Positions 18,011 through 26,656 are shown, numbered from the stretch's first letter. The stretch is DNA of 47,084 nt from Halobacterium salinarum DSM 3754 (GCF_008124605.1 NZ_VRYN01000008.1:1-47084); one strand, 5' to 3'. A program made the numbers and translations. The notes: generated from the sequence alone by a model not told the origin.

Positions 18011-18348
18011 CACCCACGAACCGACACACCCACGGCCAGAACGCACAGCACGCCCGCCGGAACGCCCAACAGAGCCGGGACGCCGCGCGGCGCAAACTCA
18101 TCGCCCAACACGCGGCGCTCGCCGAGCAGCGGGCGCGCAACCGCCGCCGCAGCGACACCGAGCAGCCCACCAGCGACACCACCAACCCGGCCGCACATTC
18201 GACGCTGCCGGCACAACGAACGAACGCCCAAAACGCAGCCCGAAACGCCCACTCGACCGTCCCGGAACAGCCCACGCACGCCACGACCGCGGCCCGAGCG
18301 CGGCTGTATGGGCTGCGTCTCCACAACACGGCGACCACCGACAAATGA
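18007..18348 (+). CDS. gvpI: gas vesicle protein GvpI
   Basis: This 113-residue basic protein, rich in Ala, Arg, Asn, Gln, His and Thr, stands out among the acidic neighbours. It has repeated NAQHARRNAQQS and NAQNAARNAHSTV segments. In Halobacterium GvpI affects vesicle length and pairs with GvpH. Its ATG overlaps the gvpH stop by 4 nt and its stop overlaps gvpJ by 4 nt. Low complexity suggests disorder. Confidence 0.88.
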   Translation: MTPTNRHTHGQNAQHARRNAQQSRDAARRKLIAQHAALAEQRARNRRRSDTEQPTSDTTNPAAHSTLPAQRTNAQNAARNAHSTVPEQPTHATTAARARLYGLRLHNTATTDK

Positions 18349-18641
18349 GCGACCCCAAACCAACGCGCTCACAGGGTGATCTCGCCGAAACCCTGGAGCT
18401 GCTGCTCGACAAGGGAGTGGTGGTCAACGCCGACATCGCGGTCAGCGTCGGCGACACGGAGCTCCTCGGGGTCGAGCTTCGTGCAGCCATTGCGTCCTTC
18501 GAGACGGCCGCGGAGTACGGGCTTGACTTCCCGACGGGAACCGACATGGAGCGCGTGACTGCCGCCGCGGGCGTGGACGCCGACGACAGCAAGTCGGTGC
18601 TTGAGCGCCCTGACCCACCCACAACGGAGGGGTCGGAGTAA
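18345..18641 (+). CDS. gvpJ: gas vesicle protein GvpJ (GvpA paralogue)
   Basis: The 98-residue minor structural protein shares the GvpA core: [47 protein letters not shown]. The C-terminal tail is acidic and not like GvpA. GvpJ is thought to help nucleate or cap vesicles. The start overlaps gvpI; gvpK follows after 1 nt. Confidence 0.93.
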   Translation: MSDPKPTRSQGDLAETLELLLDKGVVVNADIAVSVGDTELLGVELRAAIASFETAAEYGLDFPTGTDMERVTAAAGVDADDSKSVLERPDPPTTEGSE

Positions 18642-18642
18642 C

Positions 18643-19002
18643 ATGGAGATCGCGCTTGACGACCACGACGACGAGGACCTCCAGAGCGGGCTCACGGCGC
18701 TCGTCGTGACAGTCGTCGAACTCCTGGTCGAGGCACTCGAAGGGGAGGCCGTGCGGCGCATGGAGTCGGGCTCCCTGTCGGACGCGGAGATCGAGCGACT
18801 CGGGAGCCAACTCCAGGCGCTCGAGGCGGAACTAGACCGCCTGCAGGCCGACCAGGACATCGAGGCGGCCGTCGACGAGTTCAAAGACGACTTGGACCAC
18901 GTGCTCCGGGACGCCATCACACAGATGTCGGAGGCCGACTCCACACCGGGGTTCGAACCCCAGCACAGCGCTGACGGCGACTCCGGTGGTGGGTCAGCGT
19001 GA
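18643..19002 (+). CDS. gvpK: gas vesicle protein GvpK
   Basis: This 119-residue protein has the GvpK family core [27 protein letters not shown] and [23 protein letters not shown]. The second half is an acidic coiled-coil-like helix. The ATG at 18643 is preferred to an in-frame ATG 42 nt upstream inside gvpJ because homologues start just before the acidic segment. The stop overlaps the GTG of gvpL by 4 nt. Confidence 0.92.
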   Translation: MEIALDDHDDEDLQSGLTALVVTVVELLVEALEGEAVRRMESGSLSDAEIERLGSQLQALEAELDRLQADQDIEAAVDEFKDDLDHVLRDAITQMSEADSTPGFEPQHSADGDSGGGSA

Positions 19003-19838
19003 CGCCCGCACAGTCGCAGGCTCGCGCACAGCTTTCGGACGGGCGGTACGTCTACTGCGTCGTCGACACCACGTCCGTGCCATCAGCTTCCGTCGGGGAG
19101 ACGACGGGAATCGACGACGAGACCGTTCGCGTGGTCTCCGTCGACGGCGTCGGCGCTGTCGTCCACGACTGCACGTCGGTGTACGACGCCGACGACATCG
19201 ATCAGGTGAAGCGGTGGCTGGTCACCCACCAGCAGGTCGTCGACGATGTCAGTGACGTGTTCGGCACGCCACTCCCGATGCGGTTCGACACCGTCTTCGC
19301 CGGCGGCGACAGTGCGCTCACCGACTGGCTTGCTGACACGCATCCCCGTCTCCGCACTGAACTGGACGGGTTTGCCGGCTGCTGGGAGTATCGCGTCACC
19401 CTGCTGTGGGACCCACAGCCCTTCGAGGCGCACGTAACCGCCACCGACGACACGCTCCAGGCTCTCGAAGCGCGCCAGGCCGAGGCTGACGCAGGCACGA
19501 CGTTCCTGCTCGAAAAGCAGTACGACGCCCGGCTGGCGGAGCGCCGCCGGGCACGTCGGTCGGCGCTCGCCAGTGACCTGTCCGCAGCCGTCGAACCGGT
19601 CGCCACCCAGGTGGCGTCCCAAGACACCACAACGTCTCTGCGGGACGAGTCGGTATCCGAGCGTCATACGCCGATCGCGCGACTCGCCGTGCTCGCGCCC
19701 GAAACCGACGAATCCGCGCTGGGATCGCAACTGGACGACATCGCCGCACGCGACGGCGTGACGATCCGATTCACCGGCCCCTGGCCGCCGTACACGTTCG
19801 CGCCCGACATCTGTACCGATGAACCCAACCAAGCGTAA
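18999..19838 (+). CDS. gvpL: gas vesicle protein GvpL
   Basis: The 279-residue product is of the GvpF/L family, with the N-terminal domain starting [10 protein letters not shown] and ending [16 protein letters not shown], matching the GvpF signature. It starts with GTG at 18999, overlapping the gvpK stop. A central helical, Arg-rich region (about residues 160-195) is likely the coiled coil. GvpL has been reported to contact several other accessory proteins. It overlaps gvpM by 20 nt. Confidence 0.93.
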   Translation: MTPAQSQARAQLSDGRYVYCVVDTTSVPSASVGETTGIDDETVRVVSVDGVGAVVHDCTSVYDADDIDQVKRWLVTHQQVVDDVSDVFGTPLPMRFDTVFAGGDSALTDWLADTHPRLRTELDGFAGCWEYRVTLLWDPQPFEAHVTATDDTLQALEARQAEADAGTTFLLEKQYDARLAERRRARRSALASDLSAAVEPVATQVASQDTTTSLRDESVSERHTPIARLAVLAPETDESALGSQLDDIAARDGVTIRFTGPWPPYTFAPDICTDEPNQA

Positions 19839-20040
19839 CTCCCACGCCATCGTTGAATTCGTCGACGTACTGTTGCGCGACGGGGCCGTGATCCAGGCGG
19901 ACGCGATCGTCACGGTTGCCGGCGTCCCCCTGCTCGGGATCAGCCTTCGCGCCGCGATCGCGGGCATGACCACCATGACCGAATACGGCATATTCGACGG
20001 CTGGGACGCCGACCACCGCCGCCGGAACGCCCAGCCCTGA
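19819..20040 (+). CDS. gvpM: gas vesicle protein GvpM (GvpA paralogue)
   Basis: The 73-residue minor protein shares the GvpA/GvpJ core (IVEFVDVLLRDGAVIQADAIVTVAGVPLLGISLRAAIAGM, then TEYGIFDGW). It is the last gene of the rightward gvp operon, 6 nt before the stop of the convergent gene at 20047. The long overlap with gvpL suggests coupled translation. Confidence 0.93.
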   Translation: MNPTKRNSHAIVEFVDVLLRDGAVIQADAIVTVAGVPLLGISLRAAIAGMTTMTEYGIFDGWDADHRRRNAQP

Positions 20041-20046
20041 GTTCAA

Positions 20047-20445
20047 CTACTCCGTCTCGCCGTAGCCGTCGTTGGCCATCCGGTCGGCGACGGCATCCAC
20101 ATTGTCGAACGCCGCCAACAGCGCGTACTCGCGGGCGTCGGTCTTCGACACCGCGTCAGTGTCGAGGCGGGCGGCCAGCTGCCGCCGGAACTCGGCCTCC
20201 TGGGCGACCACCCTGTCGCGGGCGAACACCTCCAAGCGGTTGTCGCGCTCGTCACCAACCGTGTTTCGGCGCACGAAGTAGGGGTACGTGTGTCCGTCCG
20301 TCTCCGACGTCGCGCCCTGTTCGGTTGGGGTTGGGTCGGCTGCGTCCGGACCGGATTCCGTCGCGTCGTCGGCTTCGTCCTCGTCGGCGGTGCTGTCGCC
20401 GCCGAAGTCCAGGTCGCCAGCGCCCTGCTTGAACGAGTTCCCCAT
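20047..20445 (-). CDS. acidic partner gene of the ParA ATPase, unknown family
   Basis: The 132-residue product has an acidic low-complexity N-terminal half (residues 10-50) and a C-terminal helical part (PYFVRRNTVGDERDNRLEVFARDRVVAQEAEFRRQL). The ATG shares one base with the parA stop (TGATG at 20447-20443 on the minus strand). By position it may be the adaptor or centromere-binding partner, like a ParB substitute. No helix-turn-helix is evident, so this is inference from synteny only. Confidence 0.7.
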   Translation of the reverse strand: MGNSFKQGAGDLDFGGDSTADEDEADDATESGPDAADPTPTEQGATSETDGHTYPYFVRRNTVGDERDNRLEVFARDRVVAQEAEFRRQLAARLDTDAVSKTDAREYALLAAFDNVDAVADRMANDGYGETE

Positions 20446-21437
20446 CAGTCGGCCACCTCCGGGTGTCCGTTGCCCGCCATCTGCAGGGTCTCGGTCCCGT
20501 CGTCAACGATGTCCAGGACCAACTCTTCGGGGACCGTGGCGTCGAAGGTGTCGGTGGCGATGAACCCGGCGAGTCGCCAAATCGTCTCCAGGGTTTCGAG
20601 TTCGCGGTCAGGCACCCGTCGCTTTCCGCGCTCGCTCACCATCCCGTCGTCGCCCTCGTAGGTCTTCCAGCGCTCCTCGATGACTTTGAACGCAGATCCG
20701 TGGGCCTCCCACATGGCGTCCATCAGGCTCTCTCGGGAGCCGATCGAGACCGGTGTCGCGAACGCGTCCGTGGTCTCGAACCGGTCGCGGTACTGCTTGT
20801 GGGCGTTCGTCTGCCCCACCCCACAGGGGACCACACACGACAAGCCGACGCCGATGTCGAGTTCGGTCTCCATGTTCCCGACCATCTCTTCGAGGCCGTC
20901 CAGGCTGAGGCTGCCCTTGCCAGCCGGTTTGACCGGCGCGACGAGCGTGCGAAGCGCGTACATCGCGTTGTACAGGAGGTCTTCGGCGCGTGCGTTGGGG
21001 TCGATGAGCACCACGTCGTACTGCTCGTTCACCTGTTCGCGCTCCCACAGCAGCCGGTACAGCAGCTCGTAGCGCGGGTACTCCTCGCGGGACACGTCTT
21101 TCACGCCGGTCTCGTACGTGATCTTCTGTTCGAGGTTGGACGTGAAGTCACTCAGCATGTCGTGGCTCGGCACGATGTCGACGCCCTCTGGGGACGTCTC
21201 GATGAGCGATGCGAAGTCGCCGTCCGGCATCTCGAGGATGTGCTTGACAAGGTTGTCCGCGTTCGGATCGCTGCGGTCCTCACCCACGTCGAACAGTGAC
21301 GTGAGGTTGCCAGTCTGCGGGTCGAGGTCAAGCACCAGCACATCGAGGTCCATTCGGCTGAGCGCGACCGCGAGGTTCGCGGTCATCGTGGTTTTGAACG
21401 TTCCTCCGGACTCGGCGTAGACAACCGCCGTGATCAT
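20445..21437 (-). CDS. ParA/MinD-like ATPase, plasmid partition
   Basis: The 330-residue protein has the ParA fold: MITAVVYAESGGTFKTTMTANLAVALS at the N-terminus, the A' motif VLVLDLDPQTGNLT, and YDVVLIDPNARAEDLLYNAM as Walker B. The Walker A is unusual (ESGGTFKTT rather than KGGxGKTT). The ATG at 21437 is chosen because it starts the first beta-strand; the longer in-frame extension runs through the palindrome array and is not coding. With the acidic partner and the upstream repeats it forms a likely partition locus. Confidence 0.85.
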   Translation of the reverse strand: MITAVVYAESGGTFKTTMTANLAVALSRMDLDVLVLDLDPQTGNLTSLFDVGEDRSDPNADNLVKHILEMPDGDFASLIETSPEGVDIVPSHDMLSDFTSNLEQKITYETGVKDVSREEYPRYELLYRLLWEREQVNEQYDVVLIDPNARAEDLLYNAMYALRTLVAPVKPAGKGSLSLDGLEEMVGNMETELDIGVGLSCVVPCGVGQTNAHKQYRDRFETTDAFATPVSIGSRESLMDAMWEAHGSAFKVIEERWKTYEGDDGMVSERGKRRVPDRELETLETIWRLAGFIATDTFDATVPEELVLDIVDDGTETLQMAGNGHPEVAD

Positions 21438-21865
21438 GTGTGTCCCTACGAGCACCCGGTTACATATATCTGTGTCAGACTGTCTTGACAGTTTTCTGGA
21501 ACAGATATCTGTAACGACTATCTGTAACAGAAATCTGGAGGGCCATCGGTCACAGGGAACGCCCGGAACCGCACTGTCGCGGCTGCAGCCGCGTTTTCGC
21601 AGCAATCCCGTATCACCGACACCTGGCCACTGCCCGCTCGGACGACCTACCTGTCTGTCACAGGTAGTTGTTACAGCGTTCTGTAACAGATCTCTGTACC
21701 TACTGTCTGTAACAGCCTACTGTTCCGGCCCACTGTCACAGCGACACGGGTGTGGTGGCTTTCCCACCTCGACTACCCGCTACAGACCCAGTTCTCACCT
21801 GACTACTGCCGTCTCGGGCTGATTGGAAGCGACTGGTCGTCAGTCGTGTGCCGCCCACGACGGCG
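21438..21865. repeat. array of CTGT/ACAG palindromes upstream of parA
   Basis: No gene is visible in this 428-bp stretch. Two clusters of short palindromes of the form CTGT-n-ACAG occur. Cluster one is 21470-21530: CTGTGTCAG at 21470, CTGT-CTTG-ACAG at 21480, CTGGAACAG at 21496, the half-site CTGTAAC at 21509, CTGTAACAG at 21522. Cluster two is 21655-21741: CTGTCACAG at 21655, TTGTTACAG at 21668, CTGTAACAG at 21681 and 21707, CTGTCACAG at 21733. The first cluster begins about 30 nt from the parA start, so it may serve as operator and centromere together. Confidence 0.75.
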
Positions 21866-22519
21866 TCACCCCCGCATGAGGTCCCTGACCTCGTCCGCCA
21901 CGTCCGCTTCGACGGCGAGCACGTATCGGCGCTCGGGTTCTAAGACCATCTCCGGGCCAGCCAGGTGCTCGCGGTCGGCGGTCGAGATCAGGAGGCTCCC
22001 CTCCGGGAGCGCGATCTCATCGAGGCGGCGGCCGGCAACAGGTGCCGACTCGGCGACCGAGATCTCGATGATGTCCAGATCACTCGTGGGGTAGACGAGC
22101 GTGCGAACGTCCTCGCCGGTGAGCATATCCGCCGCGTAGTCGCCACCGAGGTATTTCGGAAGGAGGGTGGCGTCGACGACCTCCTCGTACTCCTCGTTGC
22201 ACTGCGTGTCCGCGCGGGCGAGCGTCTGAATCGCGGGGTTGAGGTGTTGGGCTTCCATGCAGATCGCGAGGTTCGCGCTGGTGTCGTCGGTGAGCGCGGC
22301 GATGGCGTCGGCGTCGTCGAGATCGGCCTGGGTGAGAATCGACGGCCGGGTCGCGTCGCCGTGAATGACGGGGCCGACGTAGGCGTCGGAGAGCTCCGCG
22401 ACGCGCTGCTCATCGGGTTCGATGAGCACCACGTCATGGCCAAGCGACGAGAGGTTGCCGGCTGCTTGGAGGCCGACCTGACCGCCGCCGGCGATCACGA
22501 AGCGCTTCAGTTGTGGCAT
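21866..22519 (-). CDS. TrkA/RCK-type NAD-binding protein (second of three)
   Basis: The 217-residue protein has an RCK_N domain (RFVIAGGGQVGLQAAGNLSSLGHDVVLIEPD) with GxGxxG at residues 11-16, and RCK_C about residues 135-217. It closely resembles the RCK gene at 26003 in length and spacing of motifs. It is separated from the amino-acid permease at 24550 by the inserted IS element, so before insertion the two were probably divergent neighbours. A regulatory role for a permease is inferred. Confidence 0.85.
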   Translation of the reverse strand: MPQLKRFVIAGGGQVGLQAAGNLSSLGHDVVLIEPDEQRVAELSDAYVGPVIHGDATRPSILTQADLDDADAIAALTDDTSANLAICMEAQHLNPAIQTLARADTQCNEEYEEVVDATLLPKYLGGDYAADMLTGEDVRTLVYPTSDLDIIEISVAESAPVAGRRLDEIALPEGSLLISTADREHLAGPEMVLEPERRYVLAVEADVADEVRDLMRG

Positions 22520-22702
22520 ATATTCTCATTCACAGCCAACGGTCTTCAAACTATCTTGATTCAGCGAGAGAATCCCGCCGTTCCACGGCGGGCGTGAACC
22601 GCGTAAGCCCGGTGCCACAGTCCACGCGGGTCTGCCTGAGGGAATACCCACCGGCACAAGAATTGTGCGACTTGGGTGAATTGTTTTTCGTGAGGCCAAA
22701 TA

Positions 22703-23092
22703 GAGTACAACCTGCAGTCCGGGTCGCACACAGTCTACGCGCTCTAATCTCACTTTGTAACCGTCACGAAGTACCGGGCCGACATTCTCACCGATGAGCG
22801 GCTGGGACGCGTGGCCGAAGTTGCCCACGAGATTGCAGAGGACTTCGAGACCGATATACAGAACGTCGACGGTGGCACCGACCACGTTCACATCCAGTTC
22901 ACGACCAAACCCACCACCAACCTCACAAAGTTCATCAACTCCCTGAAGGGCGTCACCTCGCGCCGGATTCGCAAAGAGTACCCCAATGTTAAAGACCGCC
23001 TCGAAGATGCTTTCTGGCAACCGGGGTACTTCCTCACCACGACCGGGCAGGTCAGCATCGACGTGTTGATGGATTACGTTGAAAATCAGTAG
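22703..23092 (+). pseudogene. tnpA: IS200-type transposase TnpA remnant, lost start and in-frame stop
   Basis: The reading frame matches HUH-family TnpA: a degraded N-terminal stretch EYNLQSGSHTVYAL at 22703-22744, a stop TAA at 22745-22747 where a conserved residue should stand, then SHFVTVTKYRADILTDE. The HUH motif is present as DHVHIQF, and the catalytic Tyr helix is kept (VLMDYVENQ). No ATG or GTG precedes the first motif. A product from GTG 22811 would lack the first strand. Self-transposition is therefore unlikely without a TnpA supplied by another copy. Confidence 0.8.
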
Positions 23093-23093
23093 C

Positions 23094-24353
23094 ATGACCA
23101 CCACGACCACGAAAACGCTGGAGGCCACGCTCGCCCCACCGACAACCCACAAAAAGCGCAAACTGTGTGACCTGCTCGATACCTACCGGGCAGGACTCCA
23201 CGAAGCGTTCGACGCCGGGTGCGAGACGATGACCGCCACCAGCGACGTGGTGACGCCCTACGACCTACCGTATCAGGCAAAAGCGGCCCTGTGCAACTAC
23301 GTCCCGCAACTGCACGGCACCTACGACGCACAGGAGTTAGACGACGACCATCCGGTTCGACTCACCAACCAAGCCGCCGAGTTCGACCACTCGCCGGAGC
23401 GGGACTACGAGTTTACGTGGTGGGTGCCACAGCCGGGCCGAGGGACGAACTTCTGGATTCCGCTTCGCATCAATCCCGCCCAAGAAGGGCTGTGGCACGA
23501 CCTCGGTGACGGTGAGGCGTCGGCAGGGCAACTCCGCCTGCAACGCCACCGCACATCGTGGACACTCCACGTCACCGTCGAGTATCCGGTCGAAGAACCT
23601 GACTACGACGCGACAGACGACGACGACGTAACACCAGTTGGCTTCGATATTGGCGAAGCACACCTGCTCGCGGGCTGTGCCTACGAGCAGGGCACTCCGA
23701 CTGACCCACTACTCATCAACCGCGGTCGAGCGCGACACCTCCGCAAAGCGATGTTCACGATGCTCTGCCGCCTGCAAGAGCGTGACGCCGCCCAATGGCG
23801 AATAGACGAGCGATTTGACCACTCCCAGAACGCGCTCACGGACATTATCGAGAAGGCCAGCCGGGAAGCCGTCGAGTACGCCCAGCAATTCGAGAAGCCG
23901 CTTATCGTCCTCGAAGATTTGGCCCACATCCGCGAGTCGCTGGACTACGGCGAGTGGATGAACCGACGCCTCCACGCATGGGCGTTCGCTCGCGTTCAAC
24001 AGCGCATCAGGGACAAAGCACGAGAGGCTGGTATCCCGGTCAGATACGTGCGACCGGACTACACGAGTCAGACGTGCCACGAGTGCGGTCACATCGGGTA
24101 TCGGAACGGCGACGAGTTCCGGTGCCAGAACGAGGAGTGTTGGGTGTCGGAGTATCACGCAGACATTAACGCGGCGGTCAACATCGCTGACCGCCACGAC
24201 CCGTGGGGTGAGAGCCTGCCGCTGAAACCGGCGGGCGATGACATTTCACGGGATGGGAGCGCCTGTGACAGCGCCGCGACCCCCACCGAGCAGAGCCAAC
24301 CTCGGCAGATGACGCTCGGAGAGGTCGGGTCGGAACCCCCTGCCGGTAGTTAG
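23094..24353 (+). CDS. tnpB: TnpB, RNA-guided endonuclease of IS605-type element
   Basis: The 419-residue protein has an intact RuvC set: Asp in PVGFDIGEAH, Glu in LIVLEDLAHI and Asp in YHADINAAVNI. A zinc finger (CHECG and CQNEEC) lies between the last two. An N-terminal wedge/REC region precedes these. The ATG at 23094 follows the tnpA stop by 1 nt. TnpB proteins bind an RNA from their own right end and cut DNA next to the element's target-adjacent motif. The protein looks complete. Confidence 0.9.
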   Translation: MTTTTTKTLEATLAPPTTHKKRKLCDLLDTYRAGLHEAFDAGCETMTATSDVVTPYDLPYQAKAALCNYVPQLHGTYDAQELDDDHPVRLTNQAAEFDHSPERDYEFTWWVPQPGRGTNFWIPLRINPAQEGLWHDLGDGEASAGQLRLQRHRTSWTLHVTVEYPVEEPDYDATDDDDVTPVGFDIGEAHLLAGCAYEQGTPTDPLLINRGRARHLRKAMFTMLCRLQERDAAQWRIDERFDHSQNALTDIIEKASREAVEYAQQFEKPLIVLEDLAHIRESLDYGEWMNRRLHAWAFARVQQRIRDKAREAGIPVRYVRPDYTSQTCHECGHIGYRNGDEFRCQNEECWVSEYHADINAAVNIADRHDPWGESLPLKPAGDDISRDGSACDSAATPTEQSQPRQMTLGEVGSEPPAGS

Positions 24354-24405
24354 CCGGTATTCTCATGCAGGGAAGCCGCGCCGTTCACGGCGCGGAGGAT
24401 GTCAC
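24240..24405 (+). ncRNA. predicted guide RNA scaffold (reRNA/omega-RNA) at the tnpB 3' end
   Basis: In this family the guide RNA scaffold overlaps the tnpB 3' end and the right-end hairpin, and the flanking DNA beyond the element is the guide. Independent sense transcripts overlapping IS1341-type tnpB genes have been reported in Halobacterium. Here the scaffold would end at the hairpin 24376-24395 plus AGGATGTCAC. The limits are approximate and the feature is predicted from position only. Confidence 0.45.
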
Positions 24406-24549
24406 GTCGTGGGCGTTGGTGTCACCGCCCCACCTGGTCCCGGAGCCACGTCGCCACACCTATCACCGCTCGTATGCAAGAAATCAAGTGTGTCGGCTGA
24501 GTTGTCCCGTTCACACGATGGATACACTACACCTCCACAGTAGTATCTG

Positions 24550-26013
24550 ATGAGCAGCAGCCAAACGCGATCCCCCGACGCCGAACTCGGATTGCTCGAC
24601 GCCACGATGATCGGCATGGGGGCGATGATCGGTGCCGGGATCTTCGTTTTGACCGGCCTCGCGGCCGAAATCGCTGGGCCGGCCGCTATCCTCGTGTTCG
24701 CGCTGAACGGCGTCGTCACCGCGTTCACCGGACTCTCGTACGCCGAACTCGCGGCCTCGATCCCGAAAAGCGGCGGCGGCTACGCGTTCGTGCGCGAGAT
24801 CTTCGGCGATTTCTCCTCGTTCATCATGGGGTGGATGCTGTGGTTCGCGTACATGATCGCGGGCGCGCTGTACGCACTCGGGTTCGCGCCCAACTTCCTC
24901 GAACTGCTGCACGTCTACGGCCTGGTGGCCCCACCGGACCAGGTCGGCGCGATCGCCGTCCCGCTGCTCGACGCCTCAGTGCCCGCCGCGTTCGTGCTGG
25001 CGTTCATCGCAGTGCTCGGACTGGTGGCGCTTAACGCCGTGTCCACAGCGGCAAGCGGGAGCGCTGAAACCATCTTCACGATCATCAAAGTGAGCATCCT
25101 GGTGGTGTTCGTGGCGTTCGGCGCGACGTCCCCGCTGTTCTCCGGGGCCGAATTCCAGCCGCTGTTCGGAGTGGGTGGCGGCCCGGCGGCGATCCTGCCC
25201 GCCATGGGACTGACGTTCATCGCCTTCGAGGGCTACGACCTCATCACCACCGTCACGGAGGAAGTCAAAAACCCCCGCGAGAACATCCCGAAGGCGATCT
25301 TCGTGAGCCTGATCGCGACCGTGATCGTCTACCTGGCAGTCGTCACCGTCGCCGTCGGCACGCTCGGCGCTGACGGCCTGGCGGCGGCCGGCGAAGCGGG
25401 CATCGCGGAGGCAGCCACGTCGTTCATGCCCACCGGACTGCCGATCATCCAGAACGGCGGCGCACTCATCGTCTTCGGCGCGGTGTTCTCGACGCTCACG
25501 GCGCTGAACGCGGTCGTGATCGCGTCCTCACGGGTCGCATTCTCGATGGGCCGTGAGGGGCAACTGCTCCCGTCGTTCGGCCAGATCCACCACCGCTACG
25601 GGACGCCGTTCGTCGCGATCATCGCCAGCGCGGTGGTGATGTTGGCGTCGGTCGCGTTGCCCACGCAGAGCGCCGGCAACATGTCCAGTCTGTTCTTCCT
25701 GCTGTCGTTCATCATCGTCAACGTCGCCGTCATCAGACTGCGCCGCGAGCGCCCCGACATGAACCGGCCTTACGAGATGCCGTTCTATCCTGCGCCGCCA
25801 CTCATCGGCATCGCGCTCAATCTCGTGTTGTCCGTCGTGCTGGTCGACTACCTCGTGCGCACGGATCCGCTTGCGTTGGCGCTCAGCGCGGCCTGGATCG
25901 TTCTGGGGACGGCTGCCTACTACGCACACGCCAGCCGGCAGTCGGCCGCCGGCGACGACGAGGACACCACGACTATTTCGGCGGACGCCGAACACACGCC
26001 ACATGACCACTAA
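24550..26013 (+). CDS. APC-family amino-acid permease
   Basis: The 487-residue protein has about twelve hydrophobic helices. The APC hallmark GMGAMIGAGIFVLTG is at residues 22-36, and SYAELAASIPKSGGGYAFV follows. GLTFIAFEGYDLITTVTEEVKNPREN is the conserved helix 6 region. The C-terminus is an acidic cytoplasmic tail with His-Asp residues. The substrate is probably an amino acid or polyamine. It overlaps the downstream RCK gene by 11 nt, so the two are coupled; nucleotide-dependent gating is inferred. Confidence 0.9.
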   Translation: MSSSQTRSPDAELGLLDATMIGMGAMIGAGIFVLTGLAAEIAGPAAILVFALNGVVTAFTGLSYAELAASIPKSGGGYAFVREIFGDFSSFIMGWMLWFAYMIAGALYALGFAPNFLELLHVYGLVAPPDQVGAIAVPLLDASVPAAFVLAFIAVLGLVALNAVSTAASGSAETIFTIIKVSILVVFVAFGATSPLFSGAEFQPLFGVGGGPAAILPAMGLTFIAFEGYDLITTVTEEVKNPRENIPKAIFVSLIATVIVYLAVVTVAVGTLGADGLAAAGEAGIAEAATSFMPTGLPIIQNGGALIVFGAVFSTLTALNAVVIASSRVAFSMGREGQLLPSFGQIHHRYGTPFVAIIASAVVMLASVALPTQSAGNMSSLFFLLSFIIVNVAVIRLRRERPDMNRPYEMPFYPAPPLIGIALNLVLSVVLVDYLVRTDPLALALSAAWIVLGTAAYYAHASRQSAAGDDEDTTTISADAEHTPHDH

Positions 26014-26656
26014 CCGAGACCTCATCATCGCGGGCGGCGGGCGCGTCGGCTTCCAGACGGCTGAACTCCTCGCCGACCGCGGCCACGACGTGACGATCAT
26101 CGAGCGCGACACCCGCGTCGTCGACGACATCGCCGATCAGTGGATGGCGACCGTCATCGAAGGCGACGCCACCAACCCCGCGATCATCGAACAGGCGGGC
26201 GTCGACCGGGCGGACGGGATCGCGGCGCTCACCGGCGAAACCGGGTTGAACCTCGCGGTCTGCCTGGCTGCCGCCGAGCTCACGCCGTCGATCCGCACCA
26301 TCGCGCGCATCGACCACGGGGTGCGTGATTCGTACACCCGGTTCGTCGACGCCGTGGTGTTCCCCGAACGCGCCGGCGCACGCGTCGCGGCCAACGAGAT
26401 CATCGGCGATGACGTCCAGACGCTGGCCGACATCACCGGCGACCTGGAGCTCATGCTCGTCCGGGTCGCCGACGGCGCGCCCGCCGCCGGCAAGCAGCTG
26501 CGCGACGTTCGGTTCCCGGCTGGGACAGTGATCATCTCCGGCGCGGACGGCCAACGGATCGCACGCCCGGACACGACGCTCACGCCGGGCAGCCGATACA
26601 TCATCGCCGTTGAGCCCGACGTCGCCGGGGAGGCCATGGACCTGATCCAGGGCTGA
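26003..26656 (+). CDS. TrkA/RCK-type NAD-binding protein (third of three), coupled to permease
   Basis: The 217-residue protein has RCK_N (LIIAGGGRVGFQTAELLADRGHDVTIIERD, GxGxxG at residues 10-15) and RCK_C (about 135-217: GDLELMLVRVADGAPAAGKQLRDV, ending EAMDLIQG). The ATG at 26003 lies inside the permease gene (11-nt overlap). It is nearly the same length and design as the protein at 21866. Its stop is directly followed by the stop of the convergent iucC gene with no intergenic base. Confidence 0.88.
   Translation: MTTNRDLIIAGGGRVGFQTAELLADRGHDVTIIERDTRVVDDIADQWMATVIEGDATNPAIIEQAGVDRADGIAALTGETGLNLAVCLAAAELTPSIRTIARIDHGVRDSYTRFVDAVVFPERAGARVAANEIIGDDVQTLADITGDLELMLVRVADGAPAAGKQLRDVRFPAGTVIISGADGQRIARPDTTLTPGSRYIIAVEPDVAGEAMDLIQG

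Larger units (their letters stand above)
22567..24405 (+). mobile_element. IS200/IS605-type element with TnpA remnant and TnpB
   Basis: The element carries subterminal hairpins rather than terminal inverted repeats, as this superfamily does. At the left end CCCGCCG (22574-22580) pairs with CGGCGGG (22586-22592). At the right end CCGCGCCG (24376-24383) pairs with CGGCGCGG (24388-24395), followed by AGGATGTCAC. Precise ends are not certain: the left boundary is taken near 22567 and the right near 24402-24405. tnpA is damaged and tnpB is open. The element sits between the RCK gene at 21866 and the permease at 24550. Confidence 0.8.

Noticed and set aside
21438-21605. N-terminal extension of ParA
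   Set aside because: The extension reads through the palindrome array and contains several Cys and Arg unlike ParA; the fold starts at the Met at 21437.
22526-23161. Minus-strand frame of 211 codons over the tnpA remnant
   Set aside because: It runs antisense to TnpA and TnpB starts across the left end hairpin; it reflects GC-rich codon use, not a gene.
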